Notes under the pieces: generated by a model
Seen by the model: only the letters and a program-made list of their open reading frames with translations
Told to the model about the DNA's origin: nothing
Database searches by the model: none
NCBI GenBank assembly: GCA_030668485.1
Contig: DAOUTW010000027.1
Coordinates: forward strand, 1-54,829
DNA from: Candidatus Zixiibacteriota bacterium
Lineage (GTDB): Bacteria > Zixibacteria > MSB-5A5 > GN15 > JAAZOE01
DNA length: 54,829 nt
Direction: 5' to 3'
Part shown: positions 16,995 to 23,753 of the stretch, in pieces
Layout: each line of letters begins with the position of its first letter
Position numbering within the stretch: the stretch's first letter is position 1
Made by a program: the position numbers and the translations under genes

Positions 16995-17118
16995 GAATTT
17001 GGCTTTGTTTGCTCATTTTTTAAAAAAGTTTTTTTGTTTCCTGTTTTCTGTCGTAATCTTGTTGTATGATGATGTCTCCCATCGGTTTATGGCGAATTGG
17101 GTTTGTTTGCTCACTTTT
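16995..17118 (+). repeat. Two copies of a GAATT(T)GG..TTTGTTTGCTCA(T/C)TTTT unit
   Basis: Unit 1 spans 16995-17020 and unit 2 17094-17118; they differ by one indel and a few substitutions and their starts are 99 bases apart. The composition differs from nearby genes. I see no further copy in this window. Confidence 0.6.
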
Positions 17119-17282
17119 AACATAATTGGTGTATCCTCCTGTCCATCGGCCGCATACCGGCCCTTTGCAATAGCCGGCGAAACCGCATTTAGCAGTGAAG
17201 TACTGGTGAAATTGTCATTTGATGGGTAAGCCCTCTTTACTGGTGGGAGGGTCCTTGCGAATTATAATATAGCGTCAGGAAG

Positions 17283-17311
17283 GCGTGGCCCGGAGCTCTG
17301 CTCCGGGTTTC
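17283..17311 (+). repeat. REP-like palindrome, left copy
   Basis: GCGTGG is followed by CCCGGAGC (17289-17296), loop TCT, GCTCCGGG (17300-17307) and TTTC. It lies just past the 3' end of the transposase gene and is an inverted copy of the unit at 17897-17925, with two mismatches over 29 bases. Confidence 0.85.
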
Positions 17312-17316
17312 TAACT

Positions 17317-17874
17317 TCATTTATTGATTCCGGCATCACCGAATTCAAGGGCATCAATCAATAATGGCGTGTCGGCCATCCCAGCTCGATCTCGTGCGCT
17401 CGACCAACTCCAGTCAATCGCTGCTGAAACCAATCCCCGGCGTACCGGATTGTATTCAATATACTCGATTGCCTTCTTAACACGAGACATCTGATACATG
17501 TTTCGGTCGAACCCGCCTCCCGCCTGCCAGAATCTAAACGAGACCTTGTCCCCGGTTTTCACTCGAAGTCGAGACAATATTTTCGGGGCGTGGTTCCGCC
17601 ACTCTGCAAGAACGCGACGAGCGAAAGGACCCTTAATCGATTGCATTATTCGAGTGATAGAATAGTTCTCCTCTTCAGGATGGAGAAGCAGATGAACGTG
17701 CTCGGGCATAATTACCCACGCCCATAATTTAAAATGGTACTGATCCCGTGCCTGATCTATCGACTGCATGAGCCATGCTCTTGTCCTCTCGTCTGTCATT
17801 AGTTGTTGACGCCGGTAACAGGAGAAAGTGAGATAATGCGCATGTCCGGGATCGTTAAATGACCGGCGTTTCAT
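17317..17874 (-). mobile_element. REP-associated tyrosine transposase (RAYT, Y1/HUH family)
   Basis: The 185-residue protein has the HUH metal motif in MPEHVHLLL and a C-terminal IEYIEYNPVRRGLV helix that carries the catalytic tyrosine, both hallmarks of the IS200-like Y1 family; the N-terminal YLTFSCYRRQQL is typical of the RAYT (TnpA_REP) branch. RAYTs nick and join single-stranded REP hairpins. The gene is bracketed by inverted copies of a GC-rich palindrome (17283-17311 and 17897-17925), the expected substrate. No accessory TnpB or drug-resistance gene is present, and the reading frame is intact, so it may be a domesticated single-copy gene. Confidence 0.9.
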
Positions 17875-17896
17875 GGCCTTGAATTCTCCTTCTTAA

Positions 17897-17925
17897 GAGA
17901 CCCGGAGCAAAGCTCCGGGCCACGC
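17897..17925 (-). repeat. REP-like palindrome, right copy
   Basis: CCCGGAGC (17901-17908), loop AAA, GCTCCGGG (17912-17919), flanked by GAGA and CCACGC. Its reverse complement matches the left unit at 27 of 29 positions. It lies in the 5' region of the transposase gene. Confidence 0.85.
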
Positions 17926-18044
17926 TTCCGGGGCACCCAATTGTGGGGGGGCTACGTGGATGGTTTAATAGGATAAATTATTAATTGCCGGTGAAGGGTA
18001 CTGAGGCGGGGTGACAGGGGGGCATGAGCTTGAATGAGGTTTTT

Positions 18045-18108
18045 ATATAAAAACGGTTGCTGCCGGATCAAAGGCATGGGGAGGGGCAAATGTGACCCGG
18101 CAGAACCG
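18045..18108 (-). terminator. Terminator for the small lipoprotein transcript
   Basis: On the minus strand CGGTT-CTGCCGG (18108-18097) pairs with CCGGCAG-AACCG (18066-18054, one bulged C), enclosing a loop of about 30 bases and followed by TTTTTATA. It is the only good stop signal downstream of the lipoprotein gene. Confidence 0.55.
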
Positions 18109-18139
18109 AAGATTCCCTTACCGTCCCGATAAAAACCAT
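18068..18139 (-). CDS. Possible 23-residue small ORF
   Basis: ATG at 18139 is preceded by AAGGAG (18150-18145) with a five-base gap and opens 23 codons to TGA (18068-18070), 22 bases after the lipoprotein gene. The peptide begins MVFIGTVRESS and has no recognised family. Its 3' part overlaps the terminator hairpin, which argues against a conserved gene, yet the ribosome site is as good as any here. Confidence 0.25.
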   Translation of the reverse strand: MVFIGTVRESSVLPGHICPSPCL

Positions 18140-18161
18140 AAATACTCCTTAGTTCGCGCGT

Positions 18162-18482
18162 TTACCTGGTAAATTCCTGATCCATGATATCAGCTTCGAT
18201 ATGTACGCCGGGGTCCGGATGAACCGGATCATCATACGGAAACACAACAACGTCGGGAGTCGATTTTTCCATCGATTCGATGGTCATCAGATCGCCATTT
18301 AGAATATCGCCGCTTATTTCCGGCTGGATCAGGATGGCATCGGTTCCGGGTGAATAATATTCGCCACCTGTTCCATCAATAGCCGGGGAAACGGGATTTT
18401 CAGCGGTACAACCGGTGATGAGAAGAATTGCCGCTCCGGTAAATATCACCATCCCTGTAAGAACGCTCTTCATGCGTTTCAT
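18162..18482 (-). CDS. Small lipoprotein of unknown function
   Basis: From ATG 18482 (AGGAGG seven bases upstream) the product is 106 residues. The signal peptide ends in LLITGC, a good lipobox with Cys about 23 residues in; the mature part is acidic and Pro-rich (PYDDPVHPDPGVHIEAD). ATG 18500, six codons earlier, has no ribosome site. The gene lies 240 bases downstream of the minor-pilin operon but is separated from it by a strong terminator, so it has its own promoter. I do not recognise the family. Confidence 0.7.
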   Translation of the reverse strand: MKRMKSVLTGMVIFTGAAILLITGCTAENPVSPAIDGTGGEYYSPGTDAILIQPEISGDILNGDLMTIESMEKSTPDVVVFPYDDPVHPDPGVHIEADIMDQEFTR

Positions 18483-18630
18483 GATTAACCTCCTGGTCAT
18501 GAATGTTAATGAGGGTTTGGCATATTGCTGAGGTGGTTACTTATCATTACGGCAAATTGAAGAAAAGGTTGCACCGGAGTTAATATTTGTCGGAAAATTA
18601 TGATAAATATTATGTGCGGGCTTCGGATGA

Positions 18631-18668
18631 TAAAAAAACCCCGGCAGGACGGAGGTACCTGCCGGGGT
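18631..18668 (-). terminator. Rho-independent terminator of the minor-pilin operon
   Basis: On the minus strand ACCCCGGCAGG (18668-18658) pairs over 11 bases with CCTGCCGGGGT (18648-18638), nine-base loop, then seven T (18637-18631). It lies 55 bases after the PilX-like stop. Confidence 0.9.
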
Positions 18669-18722
18669 CGATTCAACACACACCGTTGAATTATTATTAT
18701 TGTGTCTGCTTATGGTTTCTCT

Positions 18723-19892
18723 CTACAACTCCCGCCAGGCCACCAGTATTATTTCTCCGGTGGTCCCTTTGGTAATCTTGGACAGACTGCGGTCGTAGTG
18801 GAAACAGGCGCCTGCATCCAGTTGAATTGTACCGCCCACCAGGGATCCATACGCTTCGGTGGTCTGGTCATATTGAATATCGGCATCAGGACCATAGAAG
18901 CTGCCATAGAAGATATTATCCTGGTCAAACTGCAATTTGGAACCCTGAGAGAAAATCATGAGATCAAGAGGGCTGCCGCCGTCGTTGACGGTTGACGACT
19001 GGCCGAGGATGATATCGCCGGTGACATAAATGGTTACCGCAGCGCCCGGAGCGAGGGTAAACGTTGAACTCTGACCAAGGGTAATATCGGAAAAGTAATA
19101 CACTCCACTGGTCAGGACGACATTTCCGGTCGAGCCGGTTATCAATGACTTTGTAACGGGATCATAAGTATAGTTCGCACCTGACAATCCGCCGGGAGCT
19201 GTATTATTGGCGTTTGCATAATCAAATTCCGATTGAGGGATTATATCAAGTTCCACTGAATCGACGGTGGATGAGGTATCACCATTGACGGTGTTAAAAA
19301 GACCCAGGTCAATACCTCCGGGGGTGGCAACGCTGACATCGCCTCCGAAATTCACATCTTTGGATGATGTTACGGTACCATTGGACCCGATACCGCCGAG
19401 TGAGTCGAGCACCGTTGCGGCGTAAGTGCCGGAATCGGAGTTATATGAATCGGTGCAGGTGTTTTTGTCGAAAACAATTCCGGCCTCTCCGAATAATCCG
19501 TAGGCAAAGGGATGGATATATTCGGGAACGGTCGTCAACTCCACTTCGGAAACGGCATCGTCGAATAATCCGGTTGCTTGCACCAAGACCGTATCGAACA
19601 GGGCGACATTGATAGCCGAGTCGACGAGATTGACATCGTATGTCCCGTTGCCAAATGAGACAGTATCAAATCCCGCCCGCCAGGAGTTGGTGTCGTTGAG
19701 GACCACGAAGGCCCTCTTGACCCCGGCCTCGGCGATATAGAATGCCTTCTCACTGTGTACTTTGTAGAAGGACAGGTCGATATCGGTGTCTGAATTTTTG
19801 ACGGCCATGATGCCAATCAAGGCCAGCATCATGGTCAGGCAGATCGCTATCAGCAGGGCGCTGCCTTTCTGGTTTTCAGTGTACTTTATCAT
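18723..19892 (-). CDS. PilX-like type IV pilus assembly protein with large surface domain
   Basis: The N-terminus ENQKGSALLIAICLTMMLAL matches the PilX N-terminal region: a basic leader, Gly-Ser, a hydrophobic helix, and further on EKAFYIAEAGVKRA, a motif conserved in PilX proteins. The 389 residues then run into a Gly/Ser/Asp-rich, strand-rich domain with SGVYYFSDITLGQSSTFTL and VTIYVTGDIILGQSSTVN repeats, resembling the beta-solenoid domains (DUF7305-like) seen on pilus-tip or adhesin-type proteins. It is last in a three-gene operon with PilV- and PilW-like genes. It would be a minor pilin initiating or decorating a type IV pilus; the pilus engine is not encoded here. Confidence 0.75.
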   Translation of the reverse strand: MIKYTENQKGSALLIAICLTMMLALIGIMAVKNSDTDIDLSFYKVHSEKAFYIAEAGVKRAFVVLNDTNSWRAGFDTVSFGNGTYDVNLVDSAINVALFDTVLVQATGLFDDAVSEVELTTVPEYIHPFAYGLFGEAGIVFDKNTCTDSYNSDSGTYAATVLDSLGGIGSNGTVTSSKDVNFGGDVSVATPGGIDLGLFNTVNGDTSSTVDSVELDIIPQSEFDYANANNTAPGGLSGANYTYDPVTKSLITGSTGNVVLTSGVYYFSDITLGQSSTFTLAPGAAVTIYVTGDIILGQSSTVNDGGSPLDLMIFSQGSKLQFDQDNIFYGSFYGPDADIQYDQTTEAYGSLVGGTIQLDAGACFHYDRSLSKITKGTTGEIILVAWREL

Positions 19893-19902
19893 CCTAATAC
19901 CC

Positions 19903-20475
19903 CTATATCCCTAAATTCCTGAGCTTGATTCTTTCTACCGCGGTATATGATCGAAAACCGCCATTGTCAGCGTAGGCTTCATCAGCCTTTAGCGGCTGCA
20001 CAACTATCGTGATCTCAATGGTCGATGGATTGACAACATTATATCTGATGTCATTTATGTTATCAGCGAAAATCGCTGCGGCTTCGTGGTTCGTTTTGCG
20101 CATCAACTTCCGGGGTTTCTGCGAAGCATCGAGACTGTCGGGAAGTGGCAATTCAAAATCGGAATAATCCTCGAGGTAATACAGGACAGTATCGACCGGA
20201 TTCGTTCCGCTGAAGAAGATATAGAGACTATCGCCGTTGATACGATAAGGAGCATGGCCGTCGAGCTTAAATCCGGCCATTCGCAAAACCTTTTCCATCT
20301 CCTGAAGGCTGGCTCGAGAGCTCTGCTGCATCTCGGACACTTCCTCCTGGGTCAGGGCAGTGTTATGCATCTGGACATAGAACTGGAAACCACCGGCTGC
20401 CAGAAGGCCCGTTATGAAGAGAGAAATGAGCACTTCCGCAATCGTAAACCCTTTGCAATTCTGTAATATTCTCAT
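19903..20475 (-). CDS. PilW-like minor prepilin
   Basis: From ATG 20475 the product is 190 residues and begins MRILQNCKGFTIAEVLISLF, a type III prepilin signal: cleavage by prepilin peptidase after KG, with Glu at position 5 of the mature protein and a long hydrophobic helix. The remaining part has the PilW-like region with SSRASLQEMEKVLRMAGF. Two adjacent ATGs (20478, 20475) follow GAGGG; the second has better spacing. It is the middle gene of the operon, 16 bases after PilV and 10 before PilX. Confidence 0.82.
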   Translation of the reverse strand: MRILQNCKGFTIAEVLISLFITGLLAAGGFQFYVQMHNTALTQEEVSEMQQSSRASLQEMEKVLRMAGFKLDGHAPYRINGDSLYIFFSGTNPVDTVLYYLEDYSDFELPLPDSLDASQKPRKLMRKTNHEAAAIFADNINDIRYNVVNPSTIEITIVVQPLKADEAYADNGGFRSYTAVERIKLRNLGI

Positions 20476-20491
20476 CATGAACCCTCTGGTA

Positions 20492-20887
20492 TTAGTCCTT
20501 AACGATAAACGTTGAATAAGATGACGATCTTCGAACCGACTGATTGTCAGCCCATACAACCTGAACATCAACTTTGTACAGCCCCTCCGGAATCAGAGAG
20601 TCGGTGGCGTGGTCTTCGATAACGGTTGTCCTGGTAAACTGTCCCCCGAGGTTCAGTTCCTCTTCTTTGTAGGGAACGGTCGGCATCGGATCAAGTCCCT
20701 CGAAATATTCCAGCTTTTCCTTGAGGAGGCTGGCTGCGTCAGAATTTTCGCGGGCAATTACATTTCCCTCAACCGACAGGACTAACAAGGGAGCAAAACC
20801 AAGAAGACCGACGGCGATGATGACCATCCCGATCAGAACTTCCAGTAGGCCGATTCCTTTGTCATTTCGTATCAACTTCGTTTTCAT
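20492..20887 (-). CDS. PilV-like minor prepilin
   Basis: The product from ATG 20887 is 131 residues. NDKGIGLLEVLIGMVIIAVG is a clear prepilin cleavage site (after KG) with Glu5 and a hydrophobic helix, typical of PilV. AAGGA lies nine bases upstream; an upstream TTG (20896) would add three residues but overlaps that site. The C-terminal part, DVQVVWADNQSVRRS, is the usual PilV end strand. First gene of the operon. These proteins form the tip-priming complex of type IV pili or of a type II secretion pseudopilus. Confidence 0.82.
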   Translation of the reverse strand: MKTKLIRNDKGIGLLEVLIGMVIIAVGLLGFAPLLVLSVEGNVIARENSDAASLLKEKLEYFEGLDPMPTVPYKEEELNLGGQFTRTTVIEDHATDSLIPEGLYKVDVQVVWADNQSVRRSSSYSTFIVKD

Positions 20888-21291
20888 AAATATCAATCCT
20901 TATATATTTCTCAAGAATCGCTTCTATCTGCTTTGCAAATTCGCTGCCATAGAATAAAGGATGTTTTGGCTTGTGTATGGGACGCCTAAGTTGTTATTAG
21001 TCACTCTCTTTTCTGCTGCGGGTTTTGTCGTGGACATAAGAACCACCGCCAAATACGCCAAATAATCCTTCATAGTATTGGAATGACACCATACTTTTGT
21101 ACCAATCTGAACGTATGAAAAGCTCTTGAGGTAAATCTTATAAAAAAGCTCCCTGATTCGACCGGAAGTTGGCCGAAATTTACCCAAGTCGAGTAGAGAT
21201 TAAAAAATATCGCTTAGACCCTTGTCAAAGCGGCCAAAATCGATTTATTGGCTGTGGTGTAAGAACATTTTCAACATTGGGTAGAGTAGAT
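20888..21291. other. Divergent intergenic region, about 400 bases
   Basis: It separates the minus-strand pilin operon from the plus-strand asparaginase gene. It is AT-rich and contains a 7-base inverted repeat GGTAAAT/ATTTACC (21130-21136, 21178-21184). I found no convincing -35/-10 pair on either strand and no gene; the open frame continuing upstream of 21292 has no start signal or family similarity. Confidence 0.5.
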
Positions 21292-22299
21292 ATGGATAAT
21301 ATTGTAGTCAAAGTTTATAGAGGTAAGGGGCTGGAGTCGGTGCATCATGGAGCGATTTCCGTGGTTGATGCCGAGGGTAACCTGACTCATTACCTGGGTG
21401 ATCCCGATTTTTCGACCCAGGCCCGATCGGAGGCCAAGCCGTTTCAGTTGATTCCTCTTCTGCGAACCGGCGCCGCCGATCATTTCGGATTTACCGATCG
21501 ACAACTGGCGATTATGTGCGGATCTCATACCGGAACGGAAGAGCATGTTGAGGTAGTCAAGTCGAATCTGGCCGCGGCTGGGATTGACGAGTCGAAACTT
21601 CAATGCGGAACCCATCCGCCGATTCATTATGGGATCGATAAGCGACTTCCGCGGGAGGGTGAGGAGTTTTCTCCGCTGCAGCATAATTGTTCCGGGAAAC
21701 ATTCCGGTTTTCTGGCATTGGCCAGTTTTCTCAATGAAGACCTGGATAAATATCTTGATCCGGAAAGCAAAACTCAGCAATTGGTACTTGACGCCATAAG
21801 TGAGTTGTATGGATACCCGCGCGAGAAGATTACGATCGGTGTCGATGGTTGCAGCGCGCCGGTTTTCGGGATGCCGCTACGGCAGGCATCGATCGCTTTT
21901 GGTCGGCTGGCCAATCAAATATCCGATGACCCGAAGATGCAGGCGATCCTGACGCGGATCAAAACGGCGATGACGACTTATCCTGAAATGGTTTCCGGCC
22001 CCGGAAGGTTTGACCTGGCTTTGGCCAAAACTTTCCCCGGTAATGTGGTCAATAAGATCGGCGCCGAAGGTATCGAGGGGATCGGTTTTAGCGATCCGCC
22101 GATGGGGATAGCAGTGAAAATTCTGGACGGTAATGTTCGGGCGTTGTACCCGACGGTCATCGAGGTATTGCGGCAATTGGGTCTTCTTAAAGATGTCGAT
22201 ACCAGCCATCTTAATCCGTTTGTCAATCCGGAGGTTACTAATTATCGGGGACTTGTCGCCGGGCAGATAGTGGCCGATTTTAAGTTGAAAAATGCCTGA
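21292..22299 (+). CDS. L-asparaginase, rhizobial-type (asparaginase II, AnsA-like)
   Basis: The product from ATG 21292 is 335 residues, matching the thermolabile/rhizobial L-asparaginase family (PF06089), which is unrelated to E. coli-type enzymes. Conserved blocks include QARSEAKPFQ and CGSHTGTEEHV, holding the serine/lysine catalytic residues known from the Rhizobium etli enzyme, and QCGTHPP and GVDGCSAPVFG, whose cysteines bind zinc there. It should hydrolyse asparagine to aspartate and ammonia in the cytoplasm. A weak GGTAGAG precedes the start. It is 47 bases from the tryptophanase-family gene, suggesting an amino-acid catabolism operon. Confidence 0.9.
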   Translation: MDNIVVKVYRGKGLESVHHGAISVVDAEGNLTHYLGDPDFSTQARSEAKPFQLIPLLRTGAADHFGFTDRQLAIMCGSHTGTEEHVEVVKSNLAAAGIDESKLQCGTHPPIHYGIDKRLPREGEEFSPLQHNCSGKHSGFLALASFLNEDLDKYLDPESKTQQLVLDAISELYGYPREKITIGVDGCSAPVFGMPLRQASIAFGRLANQISDDPKMQAILTRIKTAMTTYPEMVSGPGRFDLALAKTFPGNVVNKIGAEGIEGIGFSDPPMGIAVKILDGNVRALYPTVIEVLRQLGLLKDVDTSHLNPFVNPEVTNYRGLVAGQIVADFKLKNA

Positions 22300-22346
22300 G
22301 AATGTCTATATTGCATCAGCTTAATGACTAAACTGGAAAGTGGATT

Positions 22347-23753
22347 ATGTCCAAAAAGCCTATAGAACCATTTCGTATAAAAGTGACCGAACCGATCAGT
22401 CTTCCTTCCGAGGAAGAACGGCTGGCCAAAATAGAAGAAGCCGGTTATAACATCTTTCGCGTGAAGGCGGAAGATATTTTTATCGATCTCCTCACCGATT
22501 CCGGCACCGGCGCTATGTCGCAGCATCAATGGGCCGGAATGATGCTGGGGGATGAGTCATACGCCTGCGGACGCAACTGGTATCATTTTGAAGCAACGAT
22601 CAAGAATATTTTCCAGAAACGATTTGTCCTGCCCTGTCATCAGGGACGGGTGGCGGAAAATATCCTGTTTTCCACTATTTTGAAACCGGGAGATTTCGTC
22701 CCCAATAATACTCATTTCGATACCACCCGGGCTAATACCATGCACAAAGGCGGCGTGGCGGTCGACCTGCCCTGCCCGGAGTTGGATGATGAGACCTCCG
22801 ATTTTCCCTTCAAGGGAAATATCGATACCGAGGCGCTAAGCGCCCTTATAAAAAAGGTCGGTCCAGAACGGGTGCCGGTGGTAGTTATGACCGTTACCAA
22901 TAATTCGGTTGGCGGCCTGCCGGTTTCGATGGCGAATATCAAAGAAGTGCGGCAAATTTGTGATCAGCATAATATCCGGTTCTTTTTCGATGCTGCTCGC
23001 TTTGGCGAAAACGCATATTTCATCAAAAAGCATGAGTCCGGTTTTGAAGACCGGACGGTCAAGTCGATTGCGCAGGAAATGTGTGCCTATGCCGACGGCG
23101 TGATGATGTCGGCTAAGAAAGACGGCCTGGCTAATATGGGTGGATTCCTGGCGGTCAACGACGAAGACCTGGCCGGACAATTGAAGGAATTGCTGATTCT
23201 GATTGAGGGCTTTCCGACTTATGGCGGACTGAATGGCCGGGACCTGGAAGCGATATCTATTGGATTACAGGAAGTTCTCAACGAGGATTACCTCGCTTAC
23301 CGTACCGGGCAGATAGAATATTTCGGAATGTTATTGCAACAGGCCGGATGTCCGATTGTCTCGCCGACCGGCGGACATGCGGTCTTTATCGATGCCGGAA
23401 AACTATTGCCGCAAATCGAGCCGGCTCATTTTCCCGGACAGTCGATGACGGTTGAATTCTATCGCCGCGGAGGCGTGCGGGTGGTTGAGATCGGTTCGCT
23501 GATGTTTGGGGGAGAAGACCCCAATACCGGCGAAATACTTTCGCCAAAGAAGGAACTGGTTCGTCTGGCGGTACCTCGCCGGATGTATACTAATACTCAA
23601 TTGGAGTATGTGGCCGAAATCGCAGGAGAAATAGTGAAGGACAGGGAAAAGTTGCGGGGCTACAAGATTACTCAGGAGCCGCAATTCCTCCGTCATTTCA
23701 CCTGCACTATGAAAGAGATGGTTGGCAATCCGGCGAAGGTTCCTTCCGATTAA
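22347..23753 (+). CDS. Tryptophanase / tyrosine phenol-lyase family PLP enzyme
   Basis: The 468-residue protein matches the beta-eliminating lyase family. The PLP-binding lysine lies in MMSAKKDGLANMGGFL (SAKKD is the TnaA form, SGKKD the usual TPL form); LTDSGTGAMSQHQWAGMMLGDESY and LPCHQGRVAENILF are further family blocks. Tryptophanase yields indole, pyruvate and ammonia; TPL yields phenol. I cannot decide the substrate. The C-terminus FLRHFTCTMKEMVGNPA is repeated at 25855-25923, the remnant of a second gene. Its stop codon overlaps the stop of the convergent lipoprotein gene, and it has no terminator of its own. Confidence 0.88.
   Translation: MSKKPIEPFRIKVTEPISLPSEEERLAKIEEAGYNIFRVKAEDIFIDLLTDSGTGAMSQHQWAGMMLGDESYACGRNWYHFEATIKNIFQKRFVLPCHQGRVAENILFSTILKPGDFVPNNTHFDTTRANTMHKGGVAVDLPCPELDDETSDFPFKGNIDTEALSALIKKVGPERVPVVVMTVTNNSVGGLPVSMANIKEVRQICDQHNIRFFFDAARFGENAYFIKKHESGFEDRTVKSIAQEMCAYADGVMMSAKKDGLANMGGFLAVNDEDLAGQLKELLILIEGFPTYGGLNGRDLEAISIGLQEVLNEDYLAYRTGQIEYFGMLLQQAGCPIVSPTGGHAVFIDAGKLLPQIEPAHFPGQSMTVEFYRRGGVRVVEIGSLMFGGEDPNTGEILSPKKELVRLAVPRRMYTNTQLEYVAEIAGEIVKDREKLRGYKITQEPQFLRHFTCTMKEMVGNPAKVPSD

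Larger units (their letters stand above)
16815..17316. repeat. Non-coding repeat island between sucD and the REP-associated transposase
   Basis: No credible gene is present in about 500 bases. It holds a perfect hairpin CACTGCT/AGCAGTG (16828-16843), a second strong hairpin GGCAGACG/CGTCTGCC (16898-16905 with 16909-16916) followed by a T run near 16928, and two copies of a T-rich unit (16995-17020 and 17094-17118) sharing TTTGTTTGCTCA. A 76-codon open frame across these units consists of repeat sequence and has no ribosome site, so I do not call it. Confidence 0.6.

Noticed and set aside
16999-17229. 76-codon plus-strand frame in the repeat island
   Set aside because: Made of T-rich repeat units, Phe/Leu-rich by composition, no ribosome site, no domain.
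17000-18160. CRISPR array or tRNA-type structures in the repeat island
   Set aside because: The repeats are only two-copy or inverted pairs, without regular spacers; no cloverleaf pattern was seen anywhere in the window.
21169-21291. Longer start for the asparaginase
   Set aside because: The added residues do not match the family and have no ribosome site; MDNIVVKVYRG fits the family start.
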